The notes: generated by a model from the sequence alone, not told the origin. Positions 31,230-39,451 are shown, numbered from the stretch's first letter. The stretch: DNA of 64,000 bases from a virus (IMGVR_UViG_3300036835_000480:1-64000), one strand, 5' to 3'. A program made the numbers and translations.

Positions 31230-31452
31230 GCGCGTCCTCCCACTCGGGCAGTTCGCCCGCCGCGAGTCGCGGGAGCGACTGACTCCCGCGCCCCGGCACC
31301 CGCTGCGGCCAGCAGTAGGGGCACGGCCACCAGCGGCCCGCCTCAGCCGCCTCCCGCGTCCGCTCGCGGGGCTTGCCGCGCACCTTGCCGCGGTAAGCGC
31401 AATCGGCGTCGCGGTGATACCGGCCACGGTCGCTCCAGGTGTAGACGGTCAC
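31222..31452 (-). CDS. small zinc-ribbon-like protein
   Basis: 76 residues from GTG in a GTGA overlap; ATG 31464 is an alternative. WSDRGRYHRDADC and WWPCPYCWPQ give Cys/His pairs. It resembles short proteins with a TYH...C/CxxC pattern that bind zinc. Role unknown. Confidence 0.6.
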   Translation of the reverse strand: MTVYTWSDRGRYHRDADCAYRGKVRGKPRERTREAAEAGRWWPCPYCWPQRVPGRGSQSLPRLAAGELPEWEDAHG

Positions 31453-31838
31453 TGGATGCCCCATTCGACGGGGAGCTGGGTCAGGTGCAACGTATTCGGG
31501 TGCAGGTTGACATAGTCCCGCGCACGGGGCAGGATCATCGCCACGTCCACGTCGTCGGGGAAAAAGGCATCGCGCACCTGATGGACGGTCTCCCAGGTGG
31601 GCAGATGGGTCGGGTAGGCGACTGAGACGTGCAGTAACGTCCCGTGCTGACCCGTATCCGACGACACGATCACCTGCAAGCCCAGGAGCCCCGCAAAGGC
31701 CTGCCATTCAGCTATGCCCGGCTCCGCCCACGGAGCCCGAAGCGCGACCGGGCGCAGGATCTGGCCCCCACGCAGCGTGACCGGCGCGTGCGGGACCGCG
31801 AGTACACGCGGTGAATAGCGGACGACATCATCGCTCAT
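31449..31838 (-). CDS. DUF7694-like phage protein
   Basis: 129 residues, ATG with GGAGGG upstream. The C-terminal signature DAFFPDDVDVAMILPRARDY, then VNLHPNTLHLTQLP, is common in actinophage and proteobacterial phage proteins of unknown function (DUF7694-like, from memory). Confidence 0.6.
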   Translation of the reverse strand: MSDDVVRYSPRVLAVPHAPVTLRGGQILRPVALRAPWAEPGIAEWQAFAGLLGLQVIVSSDTGQHGTLLHVSVAYPTHLPTWETVHQVRDAFFPDDVDVAMILPRARDYVNLHPNTLHLTQLPVEWGIQ

Positions 31839-32164
31839 GGGCCCTCCCTCTCCGCGGCCAGCCAGCGCTCCCACGCGCGCTGACACGCCACCCAATCCTC
31901 CAGCCACTCCGCCGTCCGCGCCTCCCGCTCCAGGGCGCGTAGGCGGGGCGTGGTGAGGTCCGGCCGCCGGCCGTCGGCGAAGACGTGCGCGCGCAGGCTG
32001 CGCTCTAGCGCGATCGCCTCGGCCTGGCTAGCGATCGTCCAGGTGCCGCGGGCGGCGGGGCGGAAGGCGACGACGGGCGCGGGCTCGGGTGGCGCTTCCT
32101 GCACCCAGGCCGCGACGCGGGCGAGCCAGTCATCGTCGAGGGGCGCGGGTTGCTGTAGCGCCAT
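31835..32164 (-). CDS. hypothetical protein in replication operon
   Basis: 109 residues, ATG in a TAATG overlap with the loader stop. Helical with charged repeats (RLRALEREARTAEWLEDWVA). Unknown; its coupling to the loader hints at a replication role. Confidence 0.6.
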   Translation of the reverse strand: MALQQPAPLDDDWLARVAAWVQEAPPEPAPVVAFRPAARGTWTIASQAEAIALERSLRAHVFADGRRPDLTTPRLRALEREARTAEWLEDWVACQRAWERWLAAEREGP

Positions 32165-33240
32165 TACACCCCTCGCTCGCGCAGATTGCGCCCGCGTAGC
32201 TCTAACACGTCGCAGCACTCCAGAATGCGCCAGACGAGGCGTTTCCCCTCACGTAGGTCGTCATCCCCAGCGAGGCGTACAGCGATCTCCCCCGGGCTGT
32301 AGTTGCTCGTGACGATCGTCACGAGATCGTGGGTATCGCGGTGATTCAGGATCGCGAACAACCGATCCCGTCCCCAGCGAGTCAGGTATTCGGCGCCCAG
32401 GTCGTCGAGGACGAGAAAGGGCGTCGTCTGCACCTTCGCCATAATGCTGTCTGTCGTCTCCGCACTCTGACGGTCGTATGTCCGACGCACCCAGTCGAGG
32501 AACGCCGAGACGGTCACGAACAGGCACGGGCGGCGCGTCAGGATCCTGGCATTGAGCGCGGCGCAGGCCAGTCCGGTCTTCCCGACACCAAAGTCTCCCC
32601 AGAGATAAGCACCGCGCCTTGGCTCACGCGCGATGCTCAACTCTGCGAGGTGCTGGACGACGACGGCCTTCTCCAGCTCGAAGGGGAACGTCTCGAATGT
32701 GGCTTCGCGGTAATGTGGCGGGATATTCGCGCGCTCCTGCCGATCTTGCGTCTCGTGCCGCTCGCGGGCCGCAGACTCGATCGCGACCTGCGCCTGCCGC
32801 TCGACTTCGGCGACCGCGGCGGCGCGCTCATACTCAGCCTCACGGGCGAGCCCCTCGGGACAAGTGCACCAACGCTGGTCGAGCAGGACGCCCATCCCGA
32901 GACAACGGCAGTCTGGCGGGCGGGCCGCTTGCAAGGCGTCGCGCTCCGTCGCCAGCGCCAGCTCATCATTGGCCGCCGTGAGCCGCGCCTCGTGCTGTCG
33001 AAGCGCCGCGGCGTGTTGCGCTTTCGCCATGGCACGGCTGCTCGGACTGAGCAGGCAGGACGGCTCATCCAGAGCCAGGATCGCCGTACGCCACCGCGCG
33101 ATCTGCGCAAGCAGCAGATCGCGGTGTTCCAGGAGCGTGGCTGTATCGGTCAAACTCGCTAACATCCGCAGCCGTGGCGGTCCGGCCGGTAACCCGTCGC
33201 GGGCCATGAGTCGTGTGAGAGTCTCCCTGAGGGGTTCCAT
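32164..33240 (-). CDS. DnaC/IstB-like helicase loader
   Basis: 358 residues, ATG with AAGGA upstream. A helical N-terminal part carries a CxC...CxC zinc site (C111, C113, C125, C127). The AAA+ part has Walker A GDFGVGKT (215-222), Walker B FLVLDDLGAEY and sensor TIVTSNYSPGEI. It loads the host DnaB helicase at the origin. It overlaps the end of the initiator gene by 176 bases, a lambda O/P-like order. Confidence 0.87.
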   Translation of the reverse strand: MEPLRETLTRLMARDGLPAGPPRLRMLASLTDTATLLEHRDLLLAQIARWRTAILALDEPSCLLSPSSRAMAKAQHAAALRQHEARLTAANDELALATERDALQAARPPDCRCLGMGVLLDQRWCTCPEGLAREAEYERAAAVAEVERQAQVAIESAARERHETQDRQERANIPPHYREATFETFPFELEKAVVVQHLAELSIAREPRRGAYLWGDFGVGKTGLACAALNARILTRRPCLFVTVSAFLDWVRRTYDRQSAETTDSIMAKVQTTPFLVLDDLGAEYLTRWGRDRLFAILNHRDTHDLVTIVTSNYSPGEIAVRLAGDDDLREGKRLVWRILECCDVLELRGRNLRERGV

Positions 33241-33967
33241 TCGGTCTATCCTTCTCGCGCTTGAGCCACTTGAGCATGAAGAGCACCGAGCACTGACGCT
33301 GCGCGCGGCGCTGCTTCGGCTCTTGCAGCCAACTCGCCATCTTGATCGCCTCTTCCTCCACGTCCAATCCATTCGCCGCGTACTGAGTGACTCGCGTAAA
33401 AAACGCGGCGGTGGGTTGGTAGCCGGGGAGACCGTCCAATACCGCGTGGAAAGCAGACAGCTCTGCGGGCGCCGCCGCCGCCGGCGCGCGCGCCTGCGCG
33501 CCTCCTCCGGCGGCTACCGGGATTACCGGGGTAAGAGGATTACCGGTAGTACTCGTTAAGTGAGGTACGTTCGGGTAAAGCCGGTTTACTTCACTAGTAA
33601 ACGTGGTTGACTTCACTCGGGTCTCTAAGTCAACGTGCTTTACTTCACCGTCGGTCGTGTCGTCAACGTGCTTTACTTCACCTGGGGGTGACGTAAACGT
33701 GGTTGACTTCACTCGGTAGAGGTTCGCCTGCGTCTTACCGCGCCGCTGGCGCTCGACGAGTCCGGCGCCGACCAGCTCATCGATCGCCTTGATCACCGTC
33801 GGACGACTCCAGCCGCTTTCCTCAGCCAACGTCGGCAGACTCGGCCAGCACTCCCCTTGCTCGTTGAGACGCGACGCCATCAACGTATAGACGAGCTTCG
33901 CCTGCCCGCTTAATCCGTGGGCATGCAAAACGGCGCGCGCGACCCTGGCGAAGCCAGGCGCTGCCAT
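33065..33967 (-). CDS. replication initiator with winged helix and internal iterons
   Basis: 300 residues. Residues 1-85 are a winged helix (SLPTLAEESGWSRPTVIKAI, then VGAGLVERQRRGKTQANLYR). The next 40 residues are translated from four DNA repeats, giving VKSTTF and EVKHVD twice each. The rest is helical with a basic end. Lambda O is built the same way, with its origin inside the gene. The end overlaps the loader by 176 bases; the true end could be earlier. Confidence 0.8.
   Translation of the reverse strand: MAAPGFARVARAVLHAHGLSGQAKLVYTLMASRLNEQGECWPSLPTLAEESGWSRPTVIKAIDELVGAGLVERQRRGKTQANLYRVKSTTFTSPPGEVKHVDDTTDGEVKHVDLETRVKSTTFTSEVNRLYPNVPHLTSTTGNPLTPVIPVAAGGGAQARAPAAAAPAELSAFHAVLDGLPGYQPTAAFFTRVTQYAANGLDVEEEAIKMASWLQEPKQRRAQRQCSVLFMLKWLKREKDRPNGTPQGDSHTTHGPRRVTGRTATAADVSEFDRYSHAPGTPRSAACADRAVAYGDPGSG
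33580..33716. repeat. four iterons (plus a partial one), candidate replication origin
   Basis: Copies begin at 33598, 33630, 33663 and 33694, sharing AACGTGsTTkACTTCACC/T. Their spacing of 31-33 bases is about three helical turns, so all would face one side of the DNA. A partial copy (GGTTTACTTCACTAG) is at about 33583. They lie inside the initiator gene, as in lambdoid phages. Confidence 0.75.
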
Positions 33968-33971
33968 CGCC

Positions 33972-35249
33972 CTACTCCGTCGCGCTCAGCCGCCCCGGTA
34001 CCGCCTCGTCGCGCCGCACCTTGCCCTCGATCACCGCCCAGACACGGTCGAGGCAGTCCGCGTCGCCCTTCCAGCCCTGGCTCGTGGCGTAGGCGCTGAC
34101 GCTGCCGCCCAGTGCCCGCTCCACGTCCGCCTGGGAGCACTCCAGCTCGTCCAGCGCCGCGGCCATCAGCGCCCGCAGCCCCGCGCCGGTGAACGGGAAG
34201 CGCACCGTCGTCGCCGCAGCGAGCGCCGCCTCGAAGCCGGCCAGGTCCTCCTCCGGCGTGCGCGTCGGACCCGGCGCGTCGGTCAGGACCGGCCGCGGCG
34301 GCGGGCGCTCGCCGTTCGACCACGCCTTGCTGTCGGGACAGCTCGCCCAGTGCGTCTGGTCCGTCGCCTTGCCGTCGACCACGTCGTAGGGCATCGCCTT
34401 GCCGTTCTTGCTCTTCTCCCAGACGATCGGGGCGTGGCAGGAGCGGCACTGCTCGAAGCTAGGCGCCGCGGCCCCCGGCGCGCCCACCCCGGCGGCCGCC
34501 AAATCCGCGGCGTGATCATCACGACTTTGGGCAGGTTGCACAGGTCGCGGTGGGGCAGGCACTCCCTGCCCCAACCAATCCCGTAGAGCAGCGGCGAACT
34601 CGGCGCCCGGCCGCGCGATCACCGCATCGGTTAGCGCGGGGCAGCGCGACTTCGTGATGACCAGGTTGTGCTCGTGATCAAGATCGCCGCAGGCGTCGAA
34701 CTCGAAGTCCATGTCTTGCCGTTGGATCGGTGCCAGCCCTATTTTACGGACAGTGGTTTTACCTGTCCGCTCATCCTTCTCCTGCACGTACTCCGTCTTC
34801 GCGCGCATCGTGGCGATGATGTGGCAGGTGCTGCCGAGCATCGCGTCGACCATCGCGTTGTGCTGGGGCGTGACCTTGCGCCAGGCACCGAAAGAGTTAC
34901 CGCGCTCGCGCGTCGCCTCGCGGTCGACCATTTCCAGCGCGCCCTCTTTGCCGGTCCAGGCGTGGCTGAGGCTGTCGATAATCAATACGTCGTAGCCCGA
35001 AGCCTCGGCGGCCTGGATCGCCTCGACGTAGGTCGCTGGCGCGAACGTGGTCAGCTCCAACACGTCGAAGGTGAAGTCGCCAGCATACTTCGAGGCGCTA
35101 CCGCGCTCGGTGTCGATCACCGCGACCCGCTCACCGAGCGCGGTAGCAACCTTAAGAGCGGTCATCGTCTTCCCCGAGCCAGCCGGTCCGACGAGCCCGA
35201 GCCGCAATCGTCCTTGTTGTTGGGTCGCGCGGCGGAACGTGAAAGCCAT
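33972..35249 (-). CDS. Sak4-like RecA-fold ATPase with zinc-binding C-terminus
   Basis: 425 residues in a TAATG overlap with the HNH stop. Walker A GPAGSGKT (21-28), RVAVIDTERGSASKYA and Walker B YDVLIIDSLSHAW are the AAA_24/Sak4 pattern of phage single-strand annealing partners. A C-terminal module holds CRSCHAPIVW and HWASCPDS, probably zinc-binding. It promotes recombination together with the nearby nucleases. Confidence 0.82.
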   Translation of the reverse strand: MAFTFRRATQQQGRLRLGLVGPAGSGKTMTALKVATALGERVAVIDTERGSASKYAGDFTFDVLELTTFAPATYVEAIQAAEASGYDVLIIDSLSHAWTGKEGALEMVDREATRERGNSFGAWRKVTPQHNAMVDAMLGSTCHIIATMRAKTEYVQEKDERTGKTTVRKIGLAPIQRQDMDFEFDACGDLDHEHNLVITKSRCPALTDAVIARPGAEFAAALRDWLGQGVPAPPRPVQPAQSRDDHAADLAAAGVGAPGAAAPSFEQCRSCHAPIVWEKSKNGKAMPYDVVDGKATDQTHWASCPDSKAWSNGERPPPRPVLTDAPGPTRTPEEDLAGFEAALAAATTVRFPFTGAGLRALMAAALDELECSQADVERALGGSVSAYATSQGWKGDADCLDRVWAVIEGKVRRDEAVPGRLSATE

Positions 35250-35935
35250 TAGCCCTTCTCCTTCCAGGTCTTGCCTCGTAGAACGTGGCTAATCGTTTGC
35301 TGGCAGACGCCGAAGTCGAGGGCCAGTAGACGTTGAGAGTCCCCGCGGCGGGCGCGGATAGCGCGGACCGCTTCCCAGTTCAATCGCGCGTTCGGGTGGT
35401 CCTCGCCGGCCATTGGCGAGAGCGCGGCGTGGTGACGGCGATGCACGCTTCGCGTCAGTACCTGGAGATTCGCCGGGTCGTTATTGGCCTCATCGCCGTC
35501 GATGTGGTGCACGATCTCGCTGTCGAGCAACGGGCGCCCCAGCACACCCGCCGCGACCGCACGGTGCTGGGCAACATAATGGCTTACGCGATTACCGGGC
35601 TGGCGCACGTAGCGGTACCCGCGGCTCTGAACGACCCCGCCTTTCCAGTGAGGGTTATCTGCCCCAAGGCGCTGCGTTGAGAGCACCGCGCCGAGGCAGG
35701 TGGGTGAGCAATAGGCGCGGGTCTGGCGTCCAATCGCCAGATCGCGCGCCTGCAAGCGATTTGGGCGAAAGGTCGTCCCGCACCCGTCGCAGGCGCGTGG
35801 CTCACGCGGATACTGGACCTGGGCAGCGTAGCCACAGGCGCGCCCGCAATACCTGCCGCGCTTGGGGTCCGTCGAGATCACCCGCGCGGTAAACGGTGCG
35901 CCGCAGTGCTGGCATAGGCGGGTCTCGGTCTTCAT
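35249..35935 (-). CDS. HNH homing-type endonuclease
   Basis: 228 residues. Two zinc ribbons (CQHCGAPF...CGRACG and CDGCGTTF...CSPTC), HNH_3 core (LLDSEIVHHIDGDEANNDPA then NLQVLTRSVHRRHH) and a C-terminal helix-turn-helix. It starts in an ATGA overlap with the SWIM gene and ends in the start of the ATPase gene. Unlike the other endonuclease genes it has no own promoter or leader hairpin visible. Confidence 0.9.
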   Translation of the reverse strand: MKTETRLCQHCGAPFTARVISTDPKRGRYCGRACGYAAQVQYPREPRACDGCGTTFRPNRLQARDLAIGRQTRAYCSPTCLGAVLSTQRLGADNPHWKGGVVQSRGYRYVRQPGNRVSHYVAQHRAVAAGVLGRPLLDSEIVHHIDGDEANNDPANLQVLTRSVHRRHHAALSPMAGEDHPNARLNWEAVRAIRARRGDSQRLLALDFGVCQQTISHVLRGKTWKEKG

Positions 35936-36177
35936 GCCGCCACCGCCAGGTAGCGCAGAAACGCGTTTACGAGCGCCGCGTGAGAGCAGCGCGCGCCGTG
36001 GGTGCCGGCCATGCACGAGCAGGCGATCCGCCCGTTGGGGTTGGCGTAGACCTGGTGCGGCGCGCCGCCCGAGGCGCTGGAGACGGTGAAGCGCCGGCCG
36101 TCCACGCTGAGGATGCGCGGGCGATCGGGTCGATCGAGCAGCGCGCGGTCGTGCGAGTCGAGGTGTAGGGTGGCCAT
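35932..36177 (-). CDS. SWIM zinc-finger protein
   Basis: 81 residues. CSCMAGTHGARCSHAALV is the CxCxnCxH SWIM motif, a small nucleic-acid or protein binding finger. ATG 36177 is preferred to 36183 because AAGGAG would be too close to the latter. It is the first leftward gene after the divergent region at 36.2 kb. Confidence 0.75.
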   Translation of the reverse strand: MATLHLDSHDRALLDRPDRPRILSVDGRRFTVSSASGGAPHQVYANPNGRIACSCMAGTHGARCSHAALVNAFLRYLAVAA

Positions 36178-36279
36178 GCTCATCTCCTTGCGTAGTAGGA
36201 TAGTTGTCTACTAGTACAATTGTAGCATAGACTGTAAAACAATGGCTCTGTGGTACAATGGGCTATGTGTGGAGGAGCA
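36178..36279. promoter_or_regulatory. divergent promoter region between SWIM and HTH genes
   Basis: AT-rich for this genome. TACAAT at 36254-36259 can serve the rightward HTH gene; minus-strand TACTAG/TACAAT-like boxes lie near 36205-36222. The -35 boxes are poor, suggesting activator dependence. Confidence 0.5.
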
Positions 36280-36471
36280 ATGGTCACGGTGAAAGAAGTC
36301 CTGGCCGAGTTTCCCATGTCCCGCGCCAATCTTTACCGTCTAATCAAGACGAAGAAAATCCCCGCTCACGTCGAGCGCCAGCCCTGGCATGATCGGCAGC
36401 ACTATCGCTTCTGCCTCGATGAGGTTCGCGCGGCCTTCGAGGCGTTGAAGCAGGAGCGCCCACCCTGCTAG
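36280..36471 (+). CDS. excisionase/MerR-like HTH protein
   Basis: 63 residues, ATG with GGAGGAG upstream. VKEVLAEFPMSRANLYRLIK is a helix-turn-helix followed by HYRFCLDEVRAAFEAL, the usual end of small excisionase-type proteins. It is transcribed away from the replication operon and near the integrase module. Confidence 0.75.
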   Translation: MVTVKEVLAEFPMSRANLYRLIKTKKIPAHVERQPWHDRQHYRFCLDEVRAAFEALKQERPPC

Positions 36472-36704
36472 CCCCGCTCCTCCTCGAACCCCTCCAGCGG
36501 CAACTGCCCCCGCTTACCGCGCCGCCGCCGGCGCGCCCGCGGCTCCCCCGCGGCGCCCTCTGCCGCGGGCTGCTTCTCTAGTCGCTGCAGCACCGCCTCA
36601 GCGTCGGCCTCGCTCCGGTAGAATCCGTACTCCAGCGGCGTCCCGCCCGGGGTCTCGACGAGCACGCGCCAGCCGAGCGCGGTCAGCTCACGCCGTCCCG
36701 CCAT
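36468..36704 (-). CDS. small basic protein, unknown
   Basis: 78 residues, ATG with GGAGGG upstream. The start has a small beta-alpha pattern (GWRVLVETPGGTPLEYGFY) and the end a run of Arg/Lys and Glu. Convergent with the HTH gene. No family is recognised. Confidence 0.6.
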   Translation of the reverse strand: MAGRRELTALGWRVLVETPGGTPLEYGFYRSEADAEAVLQRLEKQPAAEGAAGEPRARRRRRGKRGQLPLEGFEEERG

Positions 36705-36984
36705 GCTCCCTCCGCGCTACTAGCCGGGCATCCGCCGCCAGCGCCGCCAGCCACACCGGCGCGTAGCCGGCGGCCAGCGCCAGCCGCTCCCGGTCGCGCG
36801 GCTCCAGCCCCAGCGCTGCGGCGAGCCCGTCGACCACCTCTCGCCGCGGCGGCGCCCGGTCGGCGCGCTCCAGCCGCGAGACGTAGGTCGGGTCGATCCC
36901 CGCCGCCCGCGCCAGAGCGTGCTGCGTCAGCCCCGCGGCCAGGCGGTAGCGCTGGAGCAGTTCGGCGAAGGGGTAACTGCTCAT
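36688..36984 (-). CDS. XRE-family HTH regulator
   Basis: 98 residues. The classic repressor helix-turn-helix lies at residues 6-60 (LLQRYRLAAGLTQHALARAA, then IDPTYVSRLERADRAPP). A short hydrophobic C-terminal helix follows. It overlaps genes on both sides and probably belongs to the lysogeny control set. Confidence 0.8.
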   Translation of the reverse strand: MSSYPFAELLQRYRLAAGLTQHALARAAGIDPTYVSRLERADRAPPRREVVDGLAAALGLEPRDRERLALAAGYAPVWLAALAADARLVARREHGGTA

Positions 36985-37772
36985 GCGGCCGCCCGCCCGC
37001 GGCGATACGTTTCCAGGTCGCGGGCGCGCACGGCCCAGGCGACGCCGCGGCGACTCGCGGTCGGCTGGCGGACCGCCGGCAGTCGCCCCGCGCGGATCGC
37101 CCGCCAGAGCTGATGTCGGCTAAGGCCGCTATACGCGCTGGCCAGCGGGATCGACAGCCAGTGGTCCCGCCGCTGCGCGGCGACTACGATGGCCCGGTAG
37201 GGACTCGGCGGCATCAGCGCGGGGTTGAGCTGCGCGGCGTGCTCGTCGCAGAAGCGCCGGAGCGTCGCCGGGGGCACAGCCCAGGGCGCGTTGCGCGGGC
37301 GCTGTGCGCTCCACGCCGGCAGACGCAGCCAGCCGCGTGCGCACCACAAGTGCGGCGTGCGCCCGGCCACGCCACAGTAGGCGGCCACCTGCGCGCACGT
37401 CAGGAGATTGGCCACCAGCGCCGAGGCGCCGTGTTTCTTGAGGCGCGACCGCACGGCGCTTTCGGTGCGCACGATGCCGAAGGCGGCTGAGAGCTGCGCG
37501 GCCAACACGGGGAGGGGCCACCGGCCGCTGTGCGCGTCCAGCCAGGCGTCGTGCTCGGCCGTCCAGGCCGTCCACAGTTTGGCCGGCAGCAACCAGCCCT
37601 CGCGGATCAGCAGGCGCCGCACGCGCGCGGGGACCGCTGCCCGGCCCGTTTCCCACCAGCCGATGGCGCTTTTCGAGACGCCGAACAGCGCGCCGGCTTC
37701 GGTGCCGGTATAGCCCGCGGCATGGCGCCAGGCCCTCAGCGCCGTAGCCGGGTCACGAGCGGGCACTTGCAC
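36981..37772 (-). CDS. multi-HTH DNA-binding protein
   Basis: 263 residues from GTG with GGAGAGGG upstream. An XRE-like HTH (TGTEAGALFGVSKSAIGWWE) is followed by a MYB-like region (TAEHDAWLDAHSGRWPLPVL...RSRLKKHGAS) and two MerR-like HTH segments (LTCAQVAAYCGVAGRTPHLW; ASAYSGLSRHQLWRAIRAGR). Four DNA-binding units in one short protein suggest an adaptor that reads several sites. Function unknown. Confidence 0.7.
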   Translation of the reverse strand: MQVPARDPATALRAWRHAAGYTGTEAGALFGVSKSAIGWWETGRAAVPARVRRLLIREGWLLPAKLWTAWTAEHDAWLDAHSGRWPLPVLAAQLSAAFGIVRTESAVRSRLKKHGASALVANLLTCAQVAAYCGVAGRTPHLWCARGWLRLPAWSAQRPRNAPWAVPPATLRRFCDEHAAQLNPALMPPSPYRAIVVAAQRRDHWLSIPLASAYSGLSRHQLWRAIRAGRLPAVRQPTASRRGVAWAVRARDLETYRRGRAAA

Positions 37773-37849
37773 AGCAGTCCCTCTCCAGGCTAGTTCTAAC
37801 GAGCCGACGGGTTACTCCCGTGTTACACTGAGAGCAGCCCTCTCGGCTC

Positions 37850-37880
37850 GGTCCCGTCCGGTCGCCACCCGGACGGGACC
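37850..37880 (-). terminator. strong hairpin between leftward genes
   Basis: GGTCCCGTCCGG (37850-37861), 7-base loop, exact complement (37869-37880): a 12-bp perfect stem. No T-run follows on either strand, so it may be a Rho-independent terminator of the weak type or an RNA-stability hairpin. Confidence 0.55.
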
Positions 37881-37887
37881 ATCCCCT

Positions 37888-38058
37888 TTAGTCAGCTCCG
37901 AGCGCCGCGTCCAGGGCGCGCGCGAAGGCGCGCTCGGCGGCGCGGTAGGTCGCCCGCGCGAGCGACTCGTAGCCCTCGGCGCGGAGCAGCCGCGCGTAGG
38001 CGTAGAGCGTCGCGGCATCGGCGTAGAGCGCCTCCGTTGTCGGGCTCACGATCTCCAC
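37888..38058 (-). CDS. small helical protein
   Basis: 56 residues from GTG with GGAGG five bases upstream. Tyr/Ala/Arg-rich helices (YADAATLYAYARLLRAEGYE) look like a single TPR-type hairpin. No function assigned. Confidence 0.5.
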   Translation of the reverse strand: MEIVSPTTEALYADAATLYAYARLLRAEGYESLARATYRAAERAFARALDAALGAD

Positions 38059-38069
38059 CGCTCCCTCCG

Positions 38070-38147
38070 CTACCGCCACCAGACGGCGGCGAGCAGCAGG
38101 ACCAGGATCGCCAGGTAGCAGGCCACGTCCTCGCAGTAGCGGATCAT
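38070..38147 (-). CDS. 25-residue single-pass membrane peptide
   Basis: MIRYCEDVACYLAILVLLLA followed by AVWWR: one membrane helix with a charged start. Its ATG overlaps the previous stop (ATGA), so it is probably translated by coupling. Confidence 0.5.
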   Translation of the reverse strand: MIRYCEDVACYLAILVLLLAAVWWR

Positions 38148-38389
38148 CGCGCCGCCGCCTTGCCGCGCGCGGCTCTCATCCGTGCACAATGCACCCACTG
38201 CAGGGCGGCCACGCGCGCGGCGCGCTCGGGCGGCGTGAGCCGCTCGCCGCGCGCCGCCGCGGCGGCGTCGACCTCGCGCTCCCAGCGGGCGCGCTGGCCG
38301 GCACGGGCGCGGGCGGCGACCTGCCGCGCGCCCTGGGTGATCATGGTCATCCGCCCGCCGATCTGGCCGCGCGCTTGCGCAGCGTTCAC
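38144..38389 (-). CDS. small basic protein
   Basis: 81 residues from a GTG overlapping the repressor-type stop. Arg/Ala-rich helices throughout (residues 20-80), with WVHCARMRAARGKAAAR at the end. Function unknown. Confidence 0.55.
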   Translation of the reverse strand: MNAAQARGQIGGRMTMITQGARQVAARARAGQRARWEREVDAAAAARGERLTPPERAARVAALQWVHCARMRAARGKAAAR

Positions 38390-38631
38390 GCTGCCTCCTC
38401 GGGCTCGATCGGGCTAATGAGGGCGTCGATATCCGCCTGGGGAAAGAGCCGGCGGACGTTCGCGTAGAAGCGCAGGGACGGCTTCACCTCGCCGCTGCGG
38501 ATGCGGCTGATCGTCGCGCCGCTGTAGCGCAGGCGGGCGGCGAGCTGCTCGTCGGTCCAGCCGAGCTGCGCCACCAGGGCAAAAATCCCGCGCACGTCCC
38601 AGCGAATCTCGGGACCTAAAACCGCAGACAT
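38386..38631 (-). CDS. XRE-like HTH repressor candidate
   Basis: 81 residues, ATG with GAGG upstream. LGWTDEQLAARLRYSGATIS followed by RIRSGEVKPSLRF is a helix-turn-helix. It is transcribed from a good promoter and faces a second HTH gene at 38857, the layout of a phage lysis-lysogeny switch. Confidence 0.75.
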   Translation of the reverse strand: MSAVLGPEIRWDVRGIFALVAQLGWTDEQLAARLRYSGATISRIRSGEVKPSLRFYANVRRLFPQADIDALISPIEPEEAA

Positions 38632-38856
38632 TCTCTGCACCTCTGCAAACTCGCCGCCGAGGTATATAGTACGCCCCGGGCGCCAACTGTGCAAGGAGCG
38701 CTCCCGCGTTTGGTCGGATTGCAACCGTGCAGCGCCGCGCGCGGTGGAGCTGGCGTCACAATGCGGTAAAGTTTCGCTCGGATATGCAAGATTGCAATAA
38801 TACTGTGTTAGGATAGGGAGGGTCGCCGGCACGGCGGTCGCCGCGAGGGGAGTCGC
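38632..38856. promoter_or_regulatory. divergent control region of the lysogeny switch
   Basis: 225 bases between two HTH genes. Leftward: TTGCAC (38694-38689), 17-base spacer, TACTAT (38671-38666). Rightward: TAATAC/TACTGT boxes near 38795-38805 behind the palindrome ATTGCAAT. TGCA-type motifs recur (about 38644, 38690, 38720, 38730, 38785, 38792) and are candidate operators. Confidence 0.7.
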
Positions 38857-39273
38857 ATGCTCGCTACTGCGAATGGTGGGGCACAGGTGGAGACGCTGGG
38901 CCACTTCCTACGCCGCCGCCGGCGCGCGCTACACCCGCCGCTCTCTCAGGAGGACGTGGGCCGCCTGGCCGGCCTCTCGGGCTCGACCATCTCGCGGCTG
39001 GAGAACGACCAGGCGCCGCGCCCCCCGTTCGAGACGCTGGCCCGCGTGGCGCACTACTACGGCGTGCCGGTGCTGGAGCTGTGGACCCGCGCGGGCTACC
39101 TCGCCGCGGCCGACGCTGACAGCCTGCGCGCGCTGCTCGGCGAGATCGCGCCGCTCACGCTCCTCGCCTACGCCCTCGACGCCCTGCCGCTGGACCCTAT
39201 CGCGCGCAACCTCATCGCGCAACTCGTACGGGCCGCGCTGGAGCGGCCGGACGCTCTCCCTCCCACGTCCTGA
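38857..39273 (+). CDS. XRE-family HTH regulator
   Basis: 138 residues, ATG with GAGGGGAG upstream. Residues 11-70 hold the helix-turn-helix (LSQEDVGRLAGLSGSTISRL, then ENDQAPRPPFETLARVAHYY); the C-terminal half is helical and hydrophobic, as in dimerising repressors. It faces the repressor-type gene at 38386 across a shared control region. Confidence 0.8.
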   Translation: MLATANGGAQVETLGHFLRRRRRALHPPLSQEDVGRLAGLSGSTISRLENDQAPRPPFETLARVAHYYGVPVLELWTRAGYLAAADADSLRALLGEIAPLTLLAYALDALPLDPIARNLIAQLVRAALERPDALPPTS

Positions 39274-39451
39274 TCACCTCCCCGCTCCCGTCGCGGGCCT
39301 CGCCCCACTCGCCGCCGCAGGCGCGGCAGACGTAGCGTACGACGCCGTAGAGGCACGCCCCGGGCGGGGCGTCGTAGGTCCAGTGAATACGAGTGGTGCA
39401 GCGGGGGCAGATGGCCGTCGTGGCTGGTGGCGTATAGCGGTCGGTGCTCAC
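39212..39451 (-). CDS. zinc-ribbon protein
   Basis: 79 residues from GTG with GGGGAG upstream. CPRCTTRIHW and CRACGGEWG, 23 residues apart, form a four-Cys zinc ribbon. The C-terminus overlaps the opposite HTH gene. Probably nucleic-acid binding. Confidence 0.65.
   Translation of the reverse strand: MSTDRYTPPATTAICPRCTTRIHWTYDAPPGACLYGVVRYVCRACGGEWGEARDGSGEVIRTWEGERPAAPARPVRVAR

Noticed and set aside
33598-33716. CRISPR array
   Set aside because: Repeats are degenerate, spacers are about 8-10 bases and the stretch is coding; iterons fit better.
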